Under the pieces are notes generated by a model, which saw only the letters and a list, made by a program, of their open reading frames with translations, was not told the origin of the DNA and ran no database searches. Shown in pieces: positions 57,295 through 64,000 of a DNA stretch of 64,000 nucleotides; position 1 is the stretch's first letter, and each line of letters begins with the position of its first letter. The DNA is from Oxytricha trifallax (lineage: Eukaryota; Ciliophora; Spirotrichea; Sporadotrichida; Oxytrichidae). Location of the stretch: positions 62,001 to 126,000 of the forward strand of contig ARYC01000216.1 of the NCBI GenBank assembly GCA_000711775.1. Reading direction: 5' to 3'. A program made the position numbers and the translations under genes.

Positions 57295-60200
57295 ATGAAA
57301 GTAAACAACGTAAAAGAAACCACCTCCAAAGAGATCGCCAAGAACGTGCTTTTGCATACAACCAAGACAGCACTAGTCAATACTGAAGATTTGGCTCATA
57401 CTCTCTACACATATACAGTAAGTTAAACAACCTTGTTACTTTTGCAAAAAAAATGAAAAAAATATTTCTTAAAATGTGAAATATCATTAGATCAAAATAA
57501 ACTTGGTCTGTCAATTACTTTGACTGCTTTCATGTTAAGAAAATTCTAACTTAAAACTTATATAGGTTGAAGTGAAAGAAGTTAGTTTAGTGGCAATTAC
57601 TCTTGACTTCACAGGAAGTGAAAACATTAAGATTGAGAACCAACCTGAGTTGCTTGCATCTGCACAAGTTAGACCAATGAGCACCCATGTAGTAGCCTGT
57701 GTCAGAGCTTATGACGTCAACTGGAACACTCAAGTCAATTTAATGAGAAATATCTATTTCACTTATTTATGTTCATTGATGTATATTTTATTGCTAAATA
57801 AGTCAGAATAAAGTTAACTAAGCTTTCACCATCACTTGAGGAGCAAGAGAGATTTATCAGAGATGATAGAGTTAGATTGGAAAAAGAAATCAGAGAGGCA
57901 GAAGTTAATTGGGGCAACTTCCCTTTAAGAATTGCATCATAAGATTTGATCAAGACACAAATTAAGAAGACTGGAACAAATTTTGTAGATATACTTATTA
58001 TCCTTTTAATACTCTTGAACAAAATGATATTGCGATAAGTTTATTAGCTTCCTACCTGTTGAGAGATCAATCTTCGATCCAGCAAAAGGACAGCCATTCG
58101 ATAGACTAGTTCATTGGAGAAGACCAAGAGATTTTATGCAAGCTGATTCCACCAAAGGACTTCTAGAACCATAAGTTTTCGATAAATCAATTGAACCCAG
58201 CGATATCTTTAACAATAGTTTTTTAATTATACAATGAGTTAAAGATATTTTTAATTATAAATCTTGCAAGGAAATTTGGGAGATTGCTGGTTCTTGTGCG
58301 CAGTATCTTGTCTTGCTGAAAACCCATCACTAGTCGAGAGACTATTCTTAACCAAGGAGTATAACGAAGAGGGAATATATAGAGTTAAATTATTCAAGAA
58401 TGGAGAATGGATGGAAATCGTAATTTAGATTTGGATTTTATCCAAAATTATCTATAAGTTACAAAATTAGTTTAGTAGATGACTATTTCCCTTGCCTACC
58501 TAACGGTGGCCCAATTTTCTCAAGAGGTCATGGAAATGAGCTCTGGGTTCTTATCCTTGAAAAAGTGTTTGCCAAGATTCACGGTAGTTACAAAAGCTTA
58601 AGAATTTTAATTAATAATACTATATAAAAATCAAAAGCATCACAGCCGGTAAACCATATGAAGCTATGATGGACTTGACAGGGTGCCCAACATGCTCATT
58701 TGACTTCAAGGACGAAAAAGTGAAAGAGCTAGTTCGCAATGGAAAATTGTGGACCATGCTTAAGACCTATGACAAGGAAGGATACATTATGGCTGGAGGT
58801 ACTCCAGGAGAAGATATGTTTTCTGAAGGCGGAAAAGGACCTGATGCTAGAGGAGGTCTCGTTCCAGGCCATGCTTATAGTATCATTAATTAAATGTTAT
58901 CTTATTTATATTAAAATTATTAGTTAAAAAAGTAGATTGCTGCAGTCGAAAACAACGGAATAAAGTTGTTGAACATAAGAAACCCATGGGGTAACTTTGA
59001 ATGGGAAGGTGACTGGTCTGATAATTCTGCACTTTGGACCGAGGAAATGATCAGGCTATTTAACCCAATTTTAGATGAAAACGATGGCTCTTTCTGGATG
59101 AGCTTTGAAGACTTCTCTGGTCTCTTTGATAGTCTCGATGTCTGCAGAGTAGCCTCATGGAATGAATTGAGATTAAGAGGAAGATACATCAGATACAATG
59201 ATGCTATGGATGCTGATAACGAAGTTGTTGTTTCAAAATGGATCTATGCCTTAGAAGTGCCAACTAAGTCCCATATTGTTATTGGACTCCATCAAGAGGA
59301 TGAGAGAATCGAAGGAGTATTGCCAAGAAGATAATACATCGATACTGGTTTAGCTATTCTTAAAAGAGATTTAGATGGCTCATCTTTAGTTCATTTCAAG
59401 GATTTGACTATTGGTAGAGACTGCGAGATTGAGTGCATTTAATATCAAACATTTTAGTATTTTATTTACTATGATACTATACTTATACATATGTGATTCT
59501 CGAACCGGGCTCTTACATCGTCGTCCCAAGAACAACAGGTTGTGCTATTAGAAGACCAATAGGTTCAATCCCAGAGAACTAGAGACTATTCAATGAGAAG
59601 GGCTAAGCAAGTGAAATGTTTGTTTCAACCATCGCTGATATCTTTAGAAAATTTGACTTGGTTATTTCAAACTCAATTGATTTCAAAGAATTCAAGGCAC
59701 TTTGTGACATCATTGGAAAATAACTTACTGAGCAGTAGTATGATATTTTTAGTAATTTGTATAAATGATGCTGATGTAGCAGCAAAATACCAATCATTAG
59801 ATGGCAATCTGACTTTAAAGGGCTTCACAGAATGGTTCTTGGCTCAAGCTAGAAATGAGGGTGAAGATTCTATATTCGCTTGGTTAGATAAACTCGGCTA
59901 TGACAGAGATCTTTATTCTATTAGAAGCAGACTCTTCACAATTACATTCCACTCCAAGCCACTTGAGGGTACTCATTAAACTATTATTTATTTTAATTAT
60001 ACTGAATAAATTGAAGTGAAGATAAGAGATGCAGTGGGAACAGATGTTGACAACACCACCAACAGATTAATCTTAGAGCAATACGGAAAAGATATCGAGA
60101 GAGGAGATGGCTTCAGAATCATTGAAAAAGAGAACGAGTAAGTATCGAACAATACAAAATCTGTTTGTTAATTTCATTTTATAGTGCTGCATATTCATGG

Positions 60201-60485
60201 ACCTTTGGTGTCTCAAATGAATCAGACCACCCAATGGTTTTCAAGTTAGACTTAGGTGAATCAGAAAACATGCAATACAGCACCAAAGGAGCTCACAATA
60301 AGAAGTTACTTCAACCAGGTGAAATGTGGTTTATGTTGCATGCTCAAGCTGGCTTCGGCAATTTCAGCAAGGCAATTACTAGCGAGATCTAACACTTGCC
60401 AAAAAAGAAATTAAAAAATTATATCTATAAAACAATTTAATAAGATTAATTACTTTATTAAATGATGATCTTGATGAATTCGTGA
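57295..60485 (+). CDS. calpain-type cysteine protease, split by about nine IESs
   Basis: ATG 57295-57297, TGA 60483-60485. The N-terminal part of about 150 residues is not recognised. The catalytic core follows: FVDKFISFLP, RSIFDPAKG, WRRPRDFMQ, DILQGNLGDCWFLCAVSC (catalytic Cys), VDDYFPCLPNGGP, VFAKIHGSYKSI, GLVPGHAYSI (catalytic His), IRNPWGNFEWEGDWSD (catalytic Asn), FWMSFEDFSGLF. A C2-like beta domain, ending VILEPGSYIVVPRTTG, and EF-hand-like helices (SIDFKEFKALCDIIG; GNLTLKGFTEWFL) come next. Two GT-AG introns (57418-57565; 60138-60184). The remaining gaps are IESs with pointers of 3-7 bp, listed separately; only with them removed is the calpain sequence continuous. Likely calcium-regulated, intracellular. 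Confidence 0.9.
57738..57805 (+). other. calpain IES 1, pointer AAGTCA
   Basis: AAGTCA at 57732-57737 and 57800-57805. Removal of 68 bp joins ACT CAA GTC to AGA ATA AAG, giving TQVRIKLTKLSPSLEEQ. Confidence 0.8.
57992..58037 (+). other. calpain IES 2, pointer GATA
   Basis: GATA at 57988-57991 and 58034-58037. Removal of 46 bp gives NFVDKFISFLPVERS, restoring the FVD start of the calpain core. Confidence 0.75.
58210..58265 (+). other. calpain IES 3, pointer ATCTT
   Basis: ATCTT at 58205-58209 and 58261-58265. Removal of 56 bp gives PSDILQGNLGDCWFL, the catalytic cysteine motif, which otherwise is split out of frame. Confidence 0.9.
58423..58477 (+). other. calpain IES 4, pointer GTA
   Basis: GTA at 58420-58422 and 58475-58477. 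Removal of 55 bp gives GEWMEIVDDYFPCLP, the conserved W-x-x-V-DD-x-x-P strand of calpains. No splice-site choice gives this frame. Confidence 0.8.
58598..58638 (+). other. calpain IES 5, pointer CAAAAGC
   Basis: CAAAAGC at 58591-58597 and 58632-58638. Removal of 41 bp gives AKIHGSYKSITAGKPYEAM, matching the calpain K-x-HGSY-x-x-x-x-G pattern. Confidence 0.9.
58893..58919 (+). other. possible calpain IES, in-frame AT-rich insert
   Basis: Between AYSII (catalytic His strand) and QIAAVENNGIKLL lie about 15 extra AT-rich codons with no TGA. AATTA at 58888-58892 and 58915-58919 could be the pointer (27 bp out, frame kept), but the leftover joint is not compelling. Confidence 0.4.
59446..59492 (+). 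other. calpain IES, pointer ATAT
   Basis: ATAT at 59442-59445 and 59489-59492. Removal of 47 bp gives CEIECIQYVILEPGSYI, restoring a beta strand that is otherwise cut by TGA. Confidence 0.75.
59745..59769 (+). other. calpain IES, pointer ATGAT, only 25 bp
   Basis: ATGAT at 59740-59744 and 59765-59769. Removal of 25 bp gives LTEQQYDADVAAKYQSL, joining two frames that otherwise disagree. Confidence 0.75.
59981..60010 (+). other. calpain IES candidate, pointer TAAA
   Basis: TAAA at 59977-59980 and 60007-60010; 30 bp, frame kept either way. Removal gives PLEGTHQIEVKIRDAVG instead of an insertion of ten mostly aromatic and Ile residues. Confidence 0.55.
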
Positions 60486-60638
60486 AAACAAATCAAACCT
60501 AGCAATTTTTATTTTAAGCATAAACATAAGATTTTAACTTTTTATTCCAACATTAATTCTTAATTAGATTTATAAACACTTTATTATATCAAATATACAT
60601 TAAATTTTCTCATTTATAATCTTAATTCTCTCAAACAT

Positions 60639-61918
60639 TCACTTAATTGAGTCCTCAAAGGCTGACATGGCAACTCCTTAGTTGCTAGCTTTCTCTTATA
60701 ACTTCTTGAGAATTTCCTTGTAGAATACTTCATAGTACTCTTTCTTGCAAGTTTCAAATTTAGAGTCAAGTTTATCAAATCCCTTTGATGTCACAGCTGA
60801 TAAATTTTCAATTAATACATCAAGGAAAACTTTTAATTAATTTTGAGTTTACTCCACAAGCCTCAATGTTTTTGTAGAATTCTTCTAGAACGAGACTTAA
60901 ACTTCTGCTCAATGAACTTTCCTTTAATAGTTTAAGACTGTTAAAATAAATAAAGCTTAAAATATCATTAATAATTTGAACTTAGGTAGGTATCTACTTT
61001 ACTCAAATTGAGGTCAAATTGTTCAAAGTCCTTCATCCATTCCAAAGCGAAAGAGTGATCGAGAATGTCAATTTTATTGAAGCAGACAAGCAGAGGGATC
61101 TTTGACTTGTAGAGGATTGAGAGTGCATAGAACATGTTTGACATGAAATTTAAACTAAATTCATTATGAATGATGTTCACTCATTTTAACAAAATTAAAT
61201 GAAAGTGTTTGGGTTCTCACATCTTACAGTGTCTGCGATGTACAAATTCACACATGGGAAAGTACAAGCCAGAGAATCAGTAATAATTTAACCACTTGCT
61301 GACTGGGAGAAGGCTTCAATCTAACCTGGAGTGTCAATCACTACATAGTCTACTTCATTTTTTAAAAATAATAATTTACGATAAGATATATGGCTTATTT
61401 ATATTACCTGTCTTATAATAATTTAAATAAATTCATTCTTCTTGGCTTCTACAAGCTTGACGACTTAATCAAACTATGCTGCAAAAATGTTCAGACAAGT
61501 CAGAATTGCTCCGTTAGGTCCTAATAACACACATTAATCCTAAATTAAATTTTGACTTACCTAACTTGTAAGACTTCATGATATTCTTGTACTTCACAGA
61601 ATCTCTAATGTCAATGTTCGCAGGGAAACTAACTTCAAGAACAGCTGGATCCAAGTTGATATTATAGGTTTTCTTGCCTTTCATGTTCAACTCACTTATC
61701 AATCTCTAAACATAAAATAAGCTACCAATGACTTCAAAAAATAGAATGTAACAACTTCTAAGGAAGACACTTACTTGAACGAAAGTGGTCTTGCCAGAAC
61801 CTGCCATTCCAAGTACTATCAAAACGAGGGGTGTTTTCTCATGTTGATCTGCAATTGCTGGCTGTGAAGCTTGAGAGTCCAAACTCAAATCTTTAATCTT
61901 GTTTTCTACTGATTCCAT
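60639..61918 (-). CDS. GPN1 (XAB1/Npa3) GPN-loop GTPase
   Basis: ATG 61916-61918; TGA 60639-60641. P-loop [18 protein letters not shown], then [22 protein letters not shown], the diagnostic GPN loop [21 protein letters not shown], switch [15 protein letters not shown] (Gln = TAG codon), VLYIADTV-like strand (NLYIADTV), and the G4 motif [20 protein letters not shown]. The C-terminus [32 protein letters not shown] is complete once an IES at 60801-60846 is removed. Introns after FVQ (about 61709-61773) and after YKLG (about 61523-61562) are canonical GT-AG; further gaps lie near 61.36-61.43 and 61.16-61.23 kb. GPN1 helps assemble and import RNA polymerase II. No paralogue nearby. Confidence 0.9.
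60801..60846 (-). other. IES in GPN1, pointer TCA
   Basis: On the minus strand TCA occurs at 60846-60844 and at 60800-60798. Removing the 46 bp between gives [18 protein letters not shown], which matches the GPN1 pattern VGVSAVTGxGxDEL; leaving it in inserts an AT-rich patch with a frame change. Confidence 0.75.
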
Positions 61919-62389
61919 TAAATATAAGTGCACAATATATTTATTAATTCTATAAATGGCAAGAATATTTATAATCAGGGAAATAAGCTGTACATCAGAG
62001 AAAGAGTGAATTAAACAATTATTAAATAAGTAAATGAAAAGATTTTTGTCTTGCTTTATGACAACTAAATGATTTTATTTTTAAGTTTATGTGTTAATTT
62101 TTTTTTCACTCACTCTTTTTTTCTCTGTTTATACATTTACATAAAGCATATTGACAACTATTTGCCTTAAGTTTACTAATATCAGAGCTTAATAGCTAAA
62201 TATATTATTAAATATTTGATGTTCACTGCATAAGAGAGTAGAGTATCTTTTGAGAATTTTAATGAGAATTATTTCTAGTTACCATTTATATTTTGAGGTT
62301 AAAGAAACAGCATCTTTAAAAGTGAAAAAGATCTCTACTTTTAACAGTGATTATAAGTTTGCATTAATTATACTTATCTGACATAAAAA
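61919..62389. other. AT-rich spacer
   Basis: No open frame or repeat of note. It includes pyrimidine runs around 62095-62130. Confidence 0.55.
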
Positions 62390-63830
62390 ATAGAAATGGA
62401 ATAAGTCATAGAAATAATTTGACGGAGAGTCAGTATCACTTGTTATGTACTCAGAAAATGTGACATCCACCGTTACAACAAGCTTGGTGCTCAGTGTTGC
62501 GATGATGTTAAGCGTCTCTGATTGTATTTTTTTGCTCAGCTTATGAGGTCATGTCTGTCTGTAGATATTAACTAGAGTGTGATCTAAGACTTCCAATATC
62601 TGCGCTAGACTATGGCTTCAACAGTAAACTGTCGTAACCTGATGCACCCATATTAGAACTGGTGTTTAAATGCTAAGTATTTTTAGATGCCATAGTTGTA
62701 ACTGACTAAGTTAAGAGTGAGTGAGAGTTGTTGCTTGCCATAATACCCTTGCCCTTTACTGAGAGCTGGTGTTGGTTCATATGGCTTTTAGACTTCTGGC
62801 TTATTATACTCTACGTCATCTCATTTATTATACCAGTTGGGCTATAACAAATGCAAAAGATCGTAAAGTCTATGTCAGCTACTATCTGAGTCAAGTCAAT
62901 TTCTAAATCACAAAGTTAGTTCAGAAATTGACATAAAACAAAATTCAAGAATACTTACTTGGGAAACCAGAATCAGGCTTTCCATTCTTTTTCTTAGCAA
63001 TTCTCATTTAATAATGCTAAAGATCTTATATAAATCTAAGAGGGCTTCCTTTCTATTTAAGCTCTTCATTGAAATAGTCAATAGATTTTTGAATAAGAAT
63101 TTCTCCAGATGCATAATTTGGAATTTCGCACTATATATGATAGAGTTATTTGTGAATATAAGCAATATAAATTGATATAAATGTTTTATTAATTTGGAGA
63201 GGGGATTCAGATTCAAATCTAACCAAATCTTTAATCGATAATTTTGAGCCTCTTTATCAGGCTGATCTAGGTATTAATGTCTCTGCTGAACCCATTATAA
63301 AACGTGGATACTTATTACTTACGAAGAATTGAAGGCGTTCCATTTTATCTAAATGATCATCGATGTAGTCAGTCAGCTTGAACTATGCGTTGATAACTGA
63401 GGGGTCCATAGGCATAAGAAGGTTAACTTCAACATTCGTGAAAAGTTTCTTTGGCTCTGCACTTTGAAAAATGCCTCCTCCGCCCATTTAAGTGGGCTGA
63501 TTAAAAGCTCTGTCTGTGTATGACCCAAACCCAAATTAAATTTACTTTAATTATTGAATTATTTTTTAAGTTATCGAATTACAAATTAGTTGTTGGAGCC
63601 GCGCTGCTCGGGTTGGCTTGTTTTTTATGATTAATCAAAACCAATAGAGCTATGGTTGTTGTCTGAGGGGTTTGAGTAGTCATCGTATTGATCATCTTTC
63701 CTATTTGGAATAAACAATTTAATTAGATAAGCATTTAGTGAGAATATTCAAAATTATTTCAAATAATAAGGAATAATGTCATCGTACATGTTGTCCATGA
63801 TTGCGATATTAATTTGATTTTTAATTGATA
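62390..63830 (-). CDS. hypothetical protein, several exons
   Basis: Not recognised. Minus strand from about ATG 63799 region (MDNMYDDIIPYY), then NRKDDQYDDYSNPSDNNHSS (63720-63600). Next comes GSYTDRAFNQPTQMGGGGIFQSAEPKKLF ... LLMPMDPSVINAQFKLTDYIDDH (63530-63320), and MRIAKKKNGKPDSGFPS at about 63005-62955. At 62900-62460 two frames are open at once: one Ser/Gln-rich (KGKGIMASNNSHSLLTQSV), the other more structured (EPTPALSKGQGYYGKQQLSL). Gaps at about 63.55-63.60, 63.02-63.31 and 62.91-62.95 kb are introns or IESs. Confidence 0.45.
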
Positions 63831-64000
63831 TTTTAATATAATTCACATTTGATCAGAGTACATTACCAACTTTATTAATCTATTGATAAAATATAACAAA
63901 ATAACTTAGATTATTTATCTTATTATTTAGTCGTTTTATTTTTGCAATAATTTGTAATAATCTAAAATTAAATAAATAGTTTAGGTTTGACTAGTTTTAA

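Noticed and set aside
1-64000. tRNA, rRNA, CRISPR or bacterial operon features
   Set aside because: No cloverleaf with a GTTCRA-type loop, no rRNA-like block and no regularly spaced repeats were found by eye; gene content is eukaryotic.
1-64000. Euplotes-like +1 programmed frameshifting to explain frame changes
   Set aside because: Stops here are TGA and not TAA/TAG, and most frame changes fall at GT-AG introns or pointer-flanked inserts.

Overview
This window looks like germline (micronuclear) DNA of a spirotrichous, probably oxytrichid, ciliate (Oxytricha / Stylonychia / Tetmemena type). Four observations point there. (1) Long reading frames appear only when TAA and TAG are read as glutamine and TGA is the sole stop; for example, the invariant Gln of the GTPase DTPGQIE motif at about 61.3 kb is a TAG codon. 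(2) Recognisable genes are cut by short AT-rich segments flanked by 3-7 bp direct repeats ('pointers'), and removing the segment plus one repeat restores the conserved protein; these are internal eliminated sequences (IESs). (3) The window carries two about 4.1-kb telomere-bearing elements (TBEs) with C4A4 telomere-like ends, 3-bp ATT target duplications and the classic 42-, 22- and 57-kDa gene trio. (4) Small GT-AG introns of 33-150 bp coexist with the IESs. No scrambled or inverted gene segments were found; all IESs resolved here are of the simple, in-order kind.

Layout. 0-2.9 kb: Q/N-rich unknown gene(s), minus strand. 3.1-7.4 kb: two tandem F-box/ApaG genes (FBXO3-like). 7.4-8.5 kb: AT-rich spacer with a perfect palindrome. 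8.5-10.6 kb: unknown Asn/Ser-rich gene. 10.7-13.7 kb: NEK-type kinase. 13.9-14.8 kb: MED7-like Mediator subunit. 14.9-27.1 kb: a histidine phosphatase gene and a family of small secreted proteins, partly copied in a tandem duplication of about 2.5 kb. A short TBE-derived element sits at the duplication junction and a full TBE (TBE2) lies in the second copy. 27.3-29.4 kb: AGC kinase. 29.5-32.7 kb: unknown. 32.9-33.2 kb: TMEM256/DUF423 protein. 33.4-36.7 kb: unknown. 36.9-43.0 kb: KATNIP (katanin-interacting protein), with TBE1 (43.0-47.0 kb) inserted at its start codon. 48.1-50.2 kb: zinc transporter. 50.4-53.3 kb: UBE3A-like HECT ligase with AZUL finger. 53.7-54.7 kb: Q-rich membrane-anchored protein. 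55.3-57.0 kb: TFIIH p62. 57.3-60.5 kb: calpain-type protease, the best IES showcase. 60.6-61.9 kb: GPN1 GTPase. 62.4-63.8 kb: unknown gene.

Host genes are mostly unrelated housekeeping functions, as expected if each becomes its own nanochromosome after development. TBE genes act together: the 42-kDa product is an IS630/Tc1-type DDE transposase, and the zinc-finger/kinase and 22-kDa proteins accompany it in every complete element. Coordinates of introns and IESs are hand-derived; gene ends inside low-complexity or AT-rich parts are approximate.
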